This document shows positions 7,165-13,756 of a stretch of DNA of 13,756 nucleotides, in pieces. The notes beneath the pieces are model-generated. The model was given only the letters and a program-made list of their open reading frames with translations, was not told where the DNA came from and ran no database searches. Source of the DNA: Mycobacterium sp. (lineage in GTDB: Bacteria > Actinomycetota > Actinomycetes > Mycobacteriales > Mycobacteriaceae); the NCBI GenBank assembly GCA_025965815.1, contig JAOPWF010000266.1, positions 1 to 13,756 of the forward strand, written 5' to 3'. The translations under genes and the position numbers were made by a program. The first letter of the stretch is position 1, and each line of letters begins with the position of its first letter.

Positions 7165-8412
7165 ATGAGTCTGCAAGCACCGGCGCTTCCCGACTTGCTG
7201 CTACAGGTGCACGGTGCCGCCCGACGGGCCCGGGTCGCCGCCCGTCAACTCGGCTCGGCGTCCACTGCGGTCAAGGACCGGGCGCTGCACACGGCGGCCG
7301 ATGCGGTCCTCGCGCACGTGCACGAGATCATCGCCGCCAACGCCGAGGACCTGGAGGCCGCCAGTATCGCGGGGACCTCCGAGGCGATGCTCGACCGACT
7401 GGCGCTCACGCCGGAGCGCGTCGACGGCATGTCCGCCGGCCTGCGCCAGGTCGCCCTGCTGCCCGACCCGATCGGCGAGGTGGTGCGGGGCCGCACCCTG
7501 CCGAACGGCCTGCAACTACGGCAGCAGCGGGTGCCACTCGGCGTGATCGGGATCGTCTACGAGGGCCGCCCCAACGTCACCGTCGACGCCTTCGGTCTGA
7601 CGCTGAAGTCCGGCAATGCGGTGCTGCTGCGCGGCAGTTCGTCGGCGGAGCGGTCCAACGCATCGCTGGTCTTCGCCCTGCGCCAGGCGCTGGACGCCGA
7701 GGGGCTGAACCCGGACGCGGTGCAGCTGCTGCCGAGCAAGGACCGCGCCAGCGTCACCTACCTGATCCAGGCCCGCGGCCTCGTCGACGTGGTGATTCCG
7801 CGCGGCGGAGCGGGTCTCATCGATACGGTGGTCCGCGACGCACTCGTGCCGACCATCGAAACCGGCGTCGGTAACTGCCATGTTTACGTCCACGAGGCCG
7901 CCGATCTCGAAGTGGCCGAACGCATCCTGCTGAACTCCAAGACCCGGCGGCCCAGCGTTTGCAACGCGGCCGAGTCGCTGCTGGTGGACGCCGCGATCGC
8001 CGAGCACGCGGTGCCGCGACTCACCCGGGCCATGCGGGACGCGGGTGTGACGGTGCACACAGACCCGTCGGAGGAGGACCTGCGCCGGGAGTATTTGTCG
8101 ATGGATATCGCGCTGGCGGTGGTGGACGGCCTGGACGCGGCGATCGAGCATGTCAACGAATTCGGCACCGGGCACACCGAGGCCATCGTGACCACGAATC
8201 TGGCTGCGGCACAACGGTTCACCGAACGGGTCGACGCGGCGGCGGTGATGGTGAACGCGGCGACGTCGTTCACCGACGGGGAGCAGTTCGGTTTCGGTGC
8301 CGAGATCGGTATCTCGACCCAGAAGCTGCACGCGCGCGGCCCGATGGGCCTACCCGAGTTAACCTCGACAAAGTGGATCGTCTGGGGCGACGGCCACACC
8401 CGGCCTGCCTAA
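7165..8412 (+). CDS. proA: Gamma-glutamyl phosphate reductase
   Basis: This 415-residue cytoplasmic enzyme reduces gamma-glutamyl phosphate with NADPH to glutamate-5-semialdehyde, the second step of proline synthesis from glutamate. It is an aldehyde dehydrogenase-fold protein. Visible signatures are [14 protein letters not shown] (126-139), [13 protein letters not shown] (147-159), IPRGGAGLI (211-219), the catalytic cysteine C266 in [14 protein letters not shown], and the family pattern [20 protein letters not shown] (320-339). Length is normal for the family. The ATG at 7165 is supported by the -10 just upstream. The partner gene proB (glutamate 5-kinase) is not in this window. The MoxR-like gene follows after 43 bases, so the three genes proA-moxR-VWA probably share a transcript. 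Confidence 0.97.
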   Translation: MSLQAPALPDLLLQVHGAARRARVAARQLGSASTAVKDRALHTAADAVLAHVHEIIAANAEDLEAASIAGTSEAMLDRLALTPERVDGMSAGLRQVALLPDPIGEVVRGRTLPNGLQLRQQRVPLGVIGIVYEGRPNVTVDAFGLTLKSGNAVLLRGSSSAERSNASLVFALRQALDAEGLNPDAVQLLPSKDRASVTYLIQARGLVDVVIPRGGAGLIDTVVRDALVPTIETGVGNCHVYVHEAADLEVAERILLNSKTRRPSVCNAAESLLVDAAIAEHAVPRLTRAMRDAGVTVHTDPSEEDLRREYLSMDIALAVVDGLDAAIEHVNEFGTGHTEAIVTTNLAAAQRFTERVDAAAVMVNAATSFTDGEQFGFGAEIGISTQKLHARGPMGLPELTSTKWIVWGDGHTRPA

Positions 8413-8455
8413 CGCCGAAGTGTGTTGGGCTGGAGAATCCGCACGAAGGAGCACA

Positions 8456-9331
8456 GTGGAGATTCCCGCACGGCAGGCGCCGCTGTTCGCCGACATCGAC
8501 GATGTGGCCCGCCGGCTGGCCGAGACTGGCTATCTGCCCGACACGGCGACGGCGACGGCGGTGTTTCTTGCCGACCGGCTGGGCAAGCCGCTGCTGGTCG
8601 AGGGTCCGGCCGGTGTCGGCAAGACCGAACTCGCCCGCGCCGTTGCCGAGGCCACTGGTTCCGGTCTGGTCCGCCTGCAGTGCTACGAGGGCGTCGATGA
8701 GGCCCGCGCACTCTACGAGTGGAACCACGCTAAACAGATCCTGCGGATCCAGTCGGGTTCGGGGGACTGGGACCAGACGAAGATGGACGTTTTCTCCGAA
8801 GAGTTCCTGCTGTCCCGTCCGCTGCTGACCGCGATTCGCCGCACCGATCCGACCGTGCTGCTGATCGACGAAACCGACAAGGCGGACATCGAGATCGAGG
8901 GCCTGCTGCTCGAGGTGCTCAGCGACTTCGCAGTGACAGTGCCCGAATTGGGCACGATCACCGCGACGCGGGCACCGTTCGTACTGCTGACCTCCAACGC
9001 CACCCGCGAACTGTCCGAGGCGCTCAAGCGTCGCTGCCTGTTCCTGCACATCGATTTCCCGGATCCGGACCTGGAGCGGCGAATCCTGTTGTCCCGCGTT
9101 CCCGAGCTGCCCGAGCACCTGGCCGCCGAGCTGGTCCGCATCATCGGTGTGCTGCGCGGCATGCAGCTCAAGAAGCTGCCGTCCGTTGCCGAGACCATCG
9201 ACTGGGGACGCACACTGCTGGCCCTCGGTCTGGACACCATCGACGACGAGACGATCGCCGCCACACTGGGTGTCATCCTCAAGCACCAATCCGATCAGCA
9301 GCGCGCCACCGGGGAACTGAGGCTGAACTGA
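8456..9331 (+). CDS. MoxR-type AAA+ ATPase
   Basis: This 291-residue AAA+ protein is of the MoxR class, chaperone-like ATPases that work with VWA-domain partners to mature or activate other protein complexes. It has Walker A GPAGVGKT (50-57), Walker B LLIDETD (135-141), sensor-1 N181 in LLTSNATRELSEAL, and an arginine-finger region KRRCLF (191-196). The GTG at 8456 was chosen because AAGGAG (8446-8451) sits just upstream and the protein then begins right before the conserved region. An in-frame GTG at 8420 has no such site. Its stop overlaps the start of the VWA gene by one base (TGATG), so translation is probably coupled. The pair resembles CoxD/CoxE of CO dehydrogenase maturation, but no CO dehydrogenase gene is present. 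M. tuberculosis Rv2426c is the likely counterpart. The client is unknown. Confidence 0.93.
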   Translation: MEIPARQAPLFADIDDVARRLAETGYLPDTATATAVFLADRLGKPLLVEGPAGVGKTELARAVAEATGSGLVRLQCYEGVDEARALYEWNHAKQILRIQSGSGDWDQTKMDVFSEEFLLSRPLLTAIRRTDPTVLLIDETDKADIEIEGLLLEVLSDFAVTVPELGTITATRAPFVLLTSNATRELSEALKRRCLFLHIDFPDPDLERRILLSRVPELPEHLAAELVRIIGVLRGMQLKKLPSVAETIDWGRTLLALGLDTIDDETIAATLGVILKHQSDQQRATGELRLN

Positions 9332-10776
9332 TGGCCGTCCGCCGCACCCGTCCTCCGCAACCGTTGGCCCCGCACGGGATTCCGGGCCACCTGGTGGAGT
9401 TCGTCGAAGCGCTGCGCGGACAGGGGATTTCGGTCGGCCCATCCGAGACGGTCGACGCAGGGCGGGTGATGGCCACTTTGGGGCTGGGCGATCGGGAGGT
9501 GCTGCGGGAAGGTATCGCCTGCGCGGTGCTGCGTCGTCCGGACCACCGCGACACCTATGACGCCATGTTCGACCTGTGGTTCCCGGCCGCGCTGGGCGCA
9601 CGGACCGTGCAGGTCGACGAGGATGACCCCGACGCCGAGCCGGACGCCGTCCCGCCCGACGATATCGACGCGATGCGGGCCGCCCTGGTCGAACTGCTCA
9701 CCGAGAACGGCGATCTGGAGAACCTCGACGAACGGCTGGCCGCGATCGTCGCACAGATCGTCGAGGCCTACGGCCGCTACAGCTCCAGCCGCGGCCCGTC
9801 ATATTCGTCGTATCAGGCGCTCAAGTCGATGGGGCTGGACGAGCTAGAGGGCAAGCTGTTGGCCGGCCTGCTGGCGCCGTACGGTGACGAACCCACACCG
9901 ACCCAGGAACAGATCGCCAAAGCGCTTGCCGTGCAGAGGATTACCCAGATCCGCAAGCTGGTCGAATCGGAGACCAAGCGGCGCACCGCCGAGCAGCTCG
10001 GCCGCGACCATGTCCAGATGTACGGCATCCCGCAACTCGCTGAGAATGTCGAGTTCCTCCGGGCGTCCGGCGAGCAGCTGCGCCAGATGCGTCGGGTGGT
10101 CGCGCCGTTGGCCCGAACCCTCGCGACCCGGCTGGCGGCGCGCCGCAGGCGTTCCCGGGCCGGCCAGATCGACCTGCGCAAGACGCTGCGCAAGTCGATG
10201 TCCACCGGCGGTGTGCCGATCGACGTGGTGCTGCGCAAACCCCGCCCTGCCCGACCCGAGCTGGTGGTGCTCTGCGACGTCTCGGGCTCGGTTGCCGGGT
10301 TCAGCCACTTCACCCTGTTGCTGGTGCACGCGCTGCGTCAGCAGTTTTCCCGGGTGCGGGTCTTCGCGTTCATCGACACCACCGACGAGGTGACCCACCT
10401 GTTCGGACCCGACGCCGACCTGGCCGTCGCGGTCCAGCGCATCACACGGGAGGCCGGCGTCTACACCCGCGACGGTCACAGTGACTACGGCAATGCGTTC
10501 GTCTCATTCACCGAGGCTTTCCCCAATGTGCTGTCGCCGCGCAGTTCGCTGCTGGTGCTCGGCGACGCCCGCACCAACTACCGCGCCCCGGCCGTCGACA
10601 TCCTGCAACACATGGTGACCGCGAGCCGGCACGCGCACTGGCTGAACCCAGAGCCCAAGCACATGTGGGGCAGCGGCGATTCGGCGGTGCCGCGGTACAA
10701 GGACGTCATCACCATGCATGAATGCCGGTCGGCCAAGCAGCTGGCCGCGGTGATCGACCAGCTGCTGCCGGTATAG
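9331..10776 (+). CDS. VWA-domain protein, CoxE-like, partner of the MoxR ATPase
   Basis: This 481-residue protein has a von Willebrand factor A domain in its C-terminal part (about 308-480). The metal-ion adhesion site is intact: DVSGS at 316-320 (D316, S318, S320), a probable third ligand in GHSDYGNAF (382-390) and D412 in LGDART. The N-terminal 300 residues include an acidic segment (about 96-112), a likely helical middle and a very basic stretch RRRRSR (271-276) before the KSMSTGGVPIDVVLRKP segment typical of CoxE-like proteins. There is no signal peptide or membrane segment, so it is expected to be cytoplasmic. It overlaps the MoxR gene by one base. In known MoxR-VWA pairs the VWA protein links the ATPase to its target. 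Probable M. tuberculosis counterpart is Rv2425c; the target is unknown. Confidence 0.92.
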   Translation: MAVRRTRPPQPLAPHGIPGHLVEFVEALRGQGISVGPSETVDAGRVMATLGLGDREVLREGIACAVLRRPDHRDTYDAMFDLWFPAALGARTVQVDEDDPDAEPDAVPPDDIDAMRAALVELLTENGDLENLDERLAAIVAQIVEAYGRYSSSRGPSYSSYQALKSMGLDELEGKLLAGLLAPYGDEPTPTQEQIAKALAVQRITQIRKLVESETKRRTAEQLGRDHVQMYGIPQLAENVEFLRASGEQLRQMRRVVAPLARTLATRLAARRRRSRAGQIDLRKTLRKSMSTGGVPIDVVLRKPRPARPELVVLCDVSGSVAGFSHFTLLLVHALRQQFSRVRVFAFIDTTDEVTHLFGPDADLAVAVQRITREAGVYTRDGHSDYGNAFVSFTEAFPNVLSPRSSLLVLGDARTNYRAPAVDILQHMVTASRHAHWLNPEPKHMWGSGDSAVPRYKDVITMHECRSAKQLAAVIDQLLPV

Positions 10777-10781
10777 ATCCC

Positions 10782-10803
10782 CGGGTCGCTTCGCTGCGGC
10801 CCG
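10782..10803 (+). terminator. Hairpin after the VWA gene, possible terminator
   Basis: Five bases after the VWA stop, CGGGTCGC (10782-10789) and GCGGCCCG (10796-10803) pair as an eight-base stem with one U-G wobble and the loop TTCGCT. No U tract follows, which is common for mycobacterial terminators. It separates the proA-moxR-VWA unit from the nadD promoter. Confidence 0.45.
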
Positions 10804-10832
10804 CCGGTCCTGAGCTGCGCCGAGTGCTCCAG

Positions 10833-10838
10833 TAAGCT
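10833..10838 (+). promoter_or_regulatory. -10 element upstream of nadD
   Basis: TAAGCT at 10833-10838 fits TANNNT and ends eight bases before the GTG of nadD, so the transcript would be leaderless or nearly so. It shares TAAGCTGG with the proA promoter. It would drive the nadD-rsfS-gpgP-octT-degV unit. Confidence 0.5.
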
Positions 10839-10846
10839 GGCAAATC

Positions 10847-11521
10847 GTGCAAAAGGCGGCGCGCAGGCTCGGCGTGATGGGCGGGACGTTCGACCCCATC
10901 CACAACGGTCACCTGGTCGCGGCCAGCGAAGTCGCGGACCGGTTCGATCTCGACGAAGTCGTGTTCGTGCCGACCGGTCTGCCGTGGCAGAAGCAGCGCC
11001 GCTACGTCACCGCGGCCGAGGACCGCTACCTGATGACCGTCATCGCCACCGCACCCAATCCGCGGTTCTCGGTGAGCCGGGTGGACATCGACCGCGGCGG
11101 GGTGACGTACACCAAGGACACTCTGCGCGATCTGCGCGCGCTGAACCCCGACAGTGAGCTCTACTTCATCACCGGCGCCGACGCACTGGGATCGATCCTG
11201 TCGTGGCAGGACTGGGAGGAGCTGTTCTCGCTGGCCCGGTTCGTCGGCGTGAGCAGGCCCGGATACGAGCTGACCAGCGACCACATTTCCGAACTGCTGG
11301 AGAAGCTGCCGTCGAATGCGCTCACCCTAGTGGAGGTCCCCGCACTGGCGATTTCGTCCACCGATTGTCGGCAGCGGGCCGCGCAATCCCGGCCGATCTG
11401 GTATTTGGTGCCGGACGGGGTAGTGCAGTACGTATCCAAGCGCCAGCTGTACCGCAAGCCGGCTTCCGAGCCGTCGCCGGACCAGGACGCGCCCAGCCTG
11501 ACCCTGAAGGACGAGACATGA
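10847..11521 (+). CDS. nadD: Nicotinate-nucleotide adenylyltransferase
   Basis: This 224-residue enzyme joins nicotinate mononucleotide and ATP to give nicotinic acid adenine dinucleotide, the substrate of NadE, whose gene is in the same window. It has the nucleotidyltransferase motif [11 protein letters not shown] (12-22; catalytic H19 and H22), the [10 protein letters not shown] substrate loop (40-49), [11 protein letters not shown] (108-118) and ISSTDCR (169-175), the ISSTxxR adenylate-binding motif. The GTG at 10847 was chosen because the family begins a few residues before [10 protein letters not shown] and a -10 element lies directly upstream; the internal ATG at codon 11 would cut into the motif. 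The tail after residue 205 is Pro/Ser/Asp-rich and probably disordered. Its stop overlaps the rsfS start (ATGA). Confidence 0.96.
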   Translation: MQKAARRLGVMGGTFDPIHNGHLVAASEVADRFDLDEVVFVPTGLPWQKQRRYVTAAEDRYLMTVIATAPNPRFSVSRVDIDRGGVTYTKDTLRDLRALNPDSELYFITGADALGSILSWQDWEELFSLARFVGVSRPGYELTSDHISELLEKLPSNALTLVEVPALAISSTDCRQRAAQSRPIWYLVPDGVVQYVSKRQLYRKPASEPSPDQDAPSLTLKDET

Positions 11522-11886
11522 CAGCCGCCGACGAGGCCGTTCAGATGGCCACCGTAGCCGCGCGGGCGGCCGCATCGAAGCTGGCCGACGACGTCGTCGT
11601 CATCGACGTGTCCGGCCAGCTGGTGATCACCGACTGCTTCGTTATCGCCTCGGCGTCCAACGAGCGACAGGTCAACGCCATCGTCGACGAGGTTGAGGAG
11701 AAGATGCGGGTGGCCGGCTACAAGCCGGCGCGTCGCGAAGGTGCCCGCGAGGGCCGATGGACGCTGCTGGACTACGTCGACATCGTTGTGCACATCCAGC
11801 ACCAGGACGAGCGCAACTTCTACGCTCTGGACCGGCTGTGGCGCGACTGCCCGGTCTTGCCGGTCGAGCTGGAGTCGTCCGAATGA
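11518..11886 (+). CDS. rsfS: Ribosome silencing factor
   Basis: This 122-residue RsfS/DUF143 (Iojap) protein binds ribosomal protein uL14 on the large subunit and blocks joining of the subunits, lowering translation when nutrients are scarce. Family motifs are [15 protein letters not shown] (38-52), [21 protein letters not shown] (about 73-93, with W81) and FYALDRLW (101-108). Length fits the family. The ATG at 11518 has a good ribosome site (AAGGA, 11507-11511) and overlaps the nadD stop by four bases (ATGA). The open frame runs upstream over nadD but that part is not family sequence. Linkage to nadD is conserved in many bacteria. Its own stop overlaps the gpgP start in the same ATGA manner. 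Confidence 0.95.
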   Translation: MTAADEAVQMATVAARAAASKLADDVVVIDVSGQLVITDCFVIASASNERQVNAIVDEVEEKMRVAGYKPARREGAREGRWTLLDYVDIVVHIQHQDERNFYALDRLWRDCPVLPVELESSE

Positions 11887-12545
11887 AGGTCAGGCGCCTG
11901 GTCATGCTTCGGCACGGGCAGACCGAGTACAACGCGGGCAGCCGGATGCAGGGCCAGCTCGACACCGAACTGTCCGACCTCGGCCGGGACCAGGCCGTCG
12001 CCGCCGCGGAGGTGCTGGCCAAGCGGCAGCCACTGCTGATCGTGTCCTCTGATCTGCGGCGCGCCTACGACACCGCCACGACGTTGGGGGAGCGCGCCGG
12101 TCACCCGCTGCTGATCGACATACGGCTGCGCGAGACGCATCTCGGCGACTGGCAGGGTCTTACCCACCTGGAGGTCGACGCCGCGGCGCCGGGCGCGCGA
12201 CTGGCGTGGCGCGACGACGCCACCTGGGCGCCCCACGGCGGGGAGAGCCGAGTCGACGTGGCGGCCCGTGCCCTCCCACTGGTGGCCGAGTTGATCGCCG
12301 AACAGCCCGAATGGGGTGTCGACGAGCCGGATCGGCCGGTGGTGCTGGTGGCGCACGGCGGGCTGATCGCCGCACTCACCGCGGCGCTGCTCGACCTGCC
12401 GGTCGACAACTGGCCGGTGCTGGGCGGGATGGGCAACGCCAGCTGGGTGCAGCTGTCGGGGCACTCCGCCACCGACGAGGATCCCATTCGCTGGCGGCTG
12501 GACGTGTGGAACGCCTCGGCGCAGGTCGCCAACGATGTCCTCTGA
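11883..12545 (+). CDS. gpgP: Glucosyl-3-phosphoglycerate phosphatase
   Basis: This 220-residue member of the histidine phosphatase (phosphoglycerate mutase-like) superfamily most likely removes phosphate from glucosyl-3-phosphoglycerate to give glucosylglycerate, the second step of methylglucose lipopolysaccharide synthesis in mycobacteria. The RHGQTEYN motif (10-17) holds nucleophile H11; R60, E84 and H159 (VLVAHGG) complete the pocket. These positions are those I recall for M. tuberculosis Rv2419c. It was once annotated as a phosphoglycerate mutase, but its context with octT supports GpgP. The ATG at 11883 has GGAG eight bases upstream and overlaps the rsfS stop (ATGA). Its 3' end overlaps octT by 11 bases. 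Confidence 0.93.
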   Translation: MKVRRLVMLRHGQTEYNAGSRMQGQLDTELSDLGRDQAVAAAEVLAKRQPLLIVSSDLRRAYDTATTLGERAGHPLLIDIRLRETHLGDWQGLTHLEVDAAAPGARLAWRDDATWAPHGGESRVDVAARALPLVAELIAEQPEWGVDEPDRPVVLVAHGGLIAALTAALLDLPVDNWPVLGGMGNASWVQLSGHSATDEDPIRWRLDVWNASAQVANDVL

Positions 12546-13284
12546 TCGACCCAAGGACCGGCGTCCGGCCCTGCTGATTTTCGCCGACTCGCTGGCCTAC
12601 TACGGTCCCAACGGTGGGCTGCCATCGGACGATCCCCGGATCTGGCCCAATATTGTTGCCGACCAACTGGGTTGGGATCTGGAACTGATCGGCCGGATCG
12701 GCTGGACGTGTCGCGACGTGTGGTGGGCGGCCACTCAGGATCCGCGGTCGTGGGCGGCCCTGCCCAGGGCCGGAGCGGTGATCTTCGCGACCGGTGGGAT
12801 GGACTCGTTGCCGTCGCCGCTGCCTACCGCGCTACGCGAACTGATCCGCTATGTGCGTCCGCCATGGCTGCGGCGCTGGGTTCGCGAAGGTTACGGCTGG
12901 GCGCAGCCCCGACTCTCGCCGATCGCCAGGCCCGCGTTGCCGCCGCAGCTGAGTGCCGAATATCTCGAACTGACCCGTGGCGCACTGGACTTCAACCGTC
13001 CGGGCCTGCCGATTGTCGCGTCGCTGCCGTCGGTGCATATCGCCGAGACCTACGGCAAGGCGCACCACGGCCGTGCCGGCACGGTGAAGGCGATCACCGA
13101 GTGGGCGCAGCAGCATGACGTTCCGCTGGTTGATCTGAAAGCGGCTGTCGCGGAGCACATTATGAATGGAGGGGGTAATCCCGACGGCATCCACTGGAAC
13201 TTCGAGGCACACCAGGCCGTCGCGGAGTTGATGCTGAAAGGTCTCGCGGAGGCCGGCGTACCGAGCGAGAAGCCCGGCGCCTGA
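12535..13284 (+). CDS. octT: Diglucosylglycerate octanoyltransferase (SGNH-type)
   Basis: This 249-residue protein has an SGNH/GDSL hydrolase-like fold. In mycobacteria the counterpart (Rv2418c) transfers octanoate to diglucosylglycerate, an early intermediate of methylglucose lipopolysaccharide. The serine block is FADSL (16-20), with S19 the probable nucleophile and Ala in place of the first Gly of GDSL. The C-terminal DGIHWN (217-222) supplies the Asp217/His220 pair. TGGMDSL (86-92) probably contributes the oxyanion-hole region in the place of the usual GxND block. No signal peptide is seen, so it acts in the cytoplasm. The ATG at 12535 lies inside the end of gpgP, an 11-base overlap in a different frame, so the two proteins are probably made in a fixed ratio. 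degV follows after two bases. Confidence 0.9.
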   Translation: MSSDRPKDRRPALLIFADSLAYYGPNGGLPSDDPRIWPNIVADQLGWDLELIGRIGWTCRDVWWAATQDPRSWAALPRAGAVIFATGGMDSLPSPLPTALRELIRYVRPPWLRRWVREGYGWAQPRLSPIARPALPPQLSAEYLELTRGALDFNRPGLPIVASLPSVHIAETYGKAHHGRAGTVKAITEWAQQHDVPLVDLKAAVAEHIMNGGGNPDGIHWNFEAHQAVAELMLKGLAEAGVPSEKPGA

Positions 13285-13286
13285 CG

Positions 13287-13756
13287 ATGACCGTTGTGCT
13301 GGTGACCGACTCATCGTCGCGCCTGGAGGACGGCCAGTGTGCGCAGTGGGGGATACGTCAAGTCCCGCTGCACATCCTGATCGACGGCTCCGATCTGCGT
13401 GACGGGCTCGACGCGGTGCCCGCCGATGTTCACGAGCGCAGTCATGTCACCACCGCCGGCGCCACGCCAGCCGAACTGGGCGACGCCTACCGGAAGGCGT
13501 TGCAGGACAGCTACGGCGACGGCGTGGTCGCGGTACACATCTCCGCGGCGCTGTCGAGCACCTACAGTGCGGCTGTGCAGGCGACTCGGGAGTTCGGATC
13601 GCTTGTGCGGGTTGTCAATTCGAGGTCGGCGGCGATGGGAACCGGCTTTGTGGCGCTGGCCGGGGCGCAGTGCGCGGCGAGTGGCGCCGATCTGGATGCC
13701 GTCGAGGCGGCGACCCGCTCGGCGGTGCCCCGCGGCCACGGCTACATCGTCGTGTA
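13287..13756 (+). CDS. DegV-family fatty-acid-binding protein (3' end beyond window)
   Basis: The ATG at 13287 opens a frame that is still open at the last base, giving the first 156 residues. DegV proteins bind a fatty acid between two domains, and in some bacteria present it to a fatty acid kinase. Visible family features are the N-terminal VLVTDSSSRL (4-13), the TTAGATPAEL ligand loop (55-64), HISAALSSTYSAA (84-96), and VVNSRSAAMGTGFVAL (109-124). A complete protein would be about 280 residues, so roughly half is missing. It starts two bases after octT and belongs to the same transcript. M. tuberculosis Rv2417c is the likely counterpart. A link to the octanoylation step of OctT is tempting but unproven. 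Confidence 0.93.
   Translation, partial: MTVVLVTDSSSRLEDGQCAQWGIRQVPLHILIDGSDLRDGLDAVPADVHERSHVTTAGATPAELGDAYRKALQDSYGDGVVAVHISAALSSTYSAAVQATREFGSLVRVVNSRSAAMGTGFVALAGAQCAASGADLDAVEAATRSAVPRGHGYIVV

Noticed and set aside
7516..9601. Long minus-strand open frames (7516-8331 and 8270-9601) across proA, moxR and the VWA gene
   Set aside because: They are antisense shadows of clearly recognised genes, span gene boundaries, and have low-complexity composition and no ribosome sites.
8456..10776. MoxR-VWA genes as CO dehydrogenase maturation genes coxD/coxE
   Set aside because: No coxM, coxS or coxL genes are nearby and the genes sit in a proline/NAD context, so the cox names are not justified.
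11883..12545. Annotation as phosphoglycerate mutase
   Set aside because: The fold is shared, but the residue positions and adjacency to octT match the mycobacterial glucosyl-3-phosphoglycerate phosphatase.

Overview
The window is a chromosomal segment of high-GC actinobacterial DNA, almost certainly from a mycobacterium (Mycobacterium/Mycolicibacterium type). The basis is the run of genes proA - moxR-like ATPase - VWA protein - nadD - rsfS - gpgP - octT - degV. This matches the order I recall for M. tuberculosis Rv2427c-Rv2425c and Rv2421c-Rv2417c. It includes gpgP and octT, two genes specific to mycobacterial methylglucose lipopolysaccharide (MGLP) synthesis. NadE carries its catalytic residues at E52, K121 and C176, the positions I recall for the M. 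tuberculosis enzyme. The window is densely coded: the longest gap between genes is about 150 bases, and no tRNA, rRNA, CRISPR array, insertion sequence or phage gene was seen.

Left part (1-5272), mixed regulatory and NAD-related genes. A promoter-like sequence at 10-39 precedes a small gene (75-386) interrupted by an in-frame amber codon. It is followed closely by a 450-residue regulator made of two fused TetR units. Convergent with it on the minus strand is a two-gene unit: an isochorismatase-fold cysteine hydrolase followed by a class II-type sirtuin. That unit diverges from nadE, the glutamine-dependent NAD+ synthetase. The 86-base divergent gap contains a perfect GGGGGT-T-ACCCCC palindrome and a perfect TTGACA.

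Middle part (5273-7109, minus strand). A crotonase-family protein lacks one of the two usual catalytic glutamates. Upstream of it lies a perfect 8-base-arm inverted repeat that overlaps a -10 element and looks like a TetR-type operator. Next is a short ribokinase-family gene, divergent from proA. Both appear leaderless, each with a -10 hexamer ending six bases before its start codon.

Right part (7165-13756, plus strand). proA, the MoxR-like ATPase gene and the CoxE-like VWA gene form one unit, ending in a hairpin. A second unit starts from a TAAGCT -10 element just upstream of nadD. It runs through rsfS, gpgP and octT with overlapping start and stop codons into degV, which is cut by the window end. 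This unit joins NAD synthesis (NadD), ribosome silencing (RsfS), two MGLP steps (GpgP dephosphorylation, OctT octanoylation) and a DegV-type fatty-acid-binding protein.

Most of the right half is conserved mycobacterial core. The points most worth a second look are the amber codon, the tandem TetR fusion, the sirtuin/hydrolase/nadE arrangement, the operator palindrome with the atypical crotonase, and the MoxR-VWA pair.
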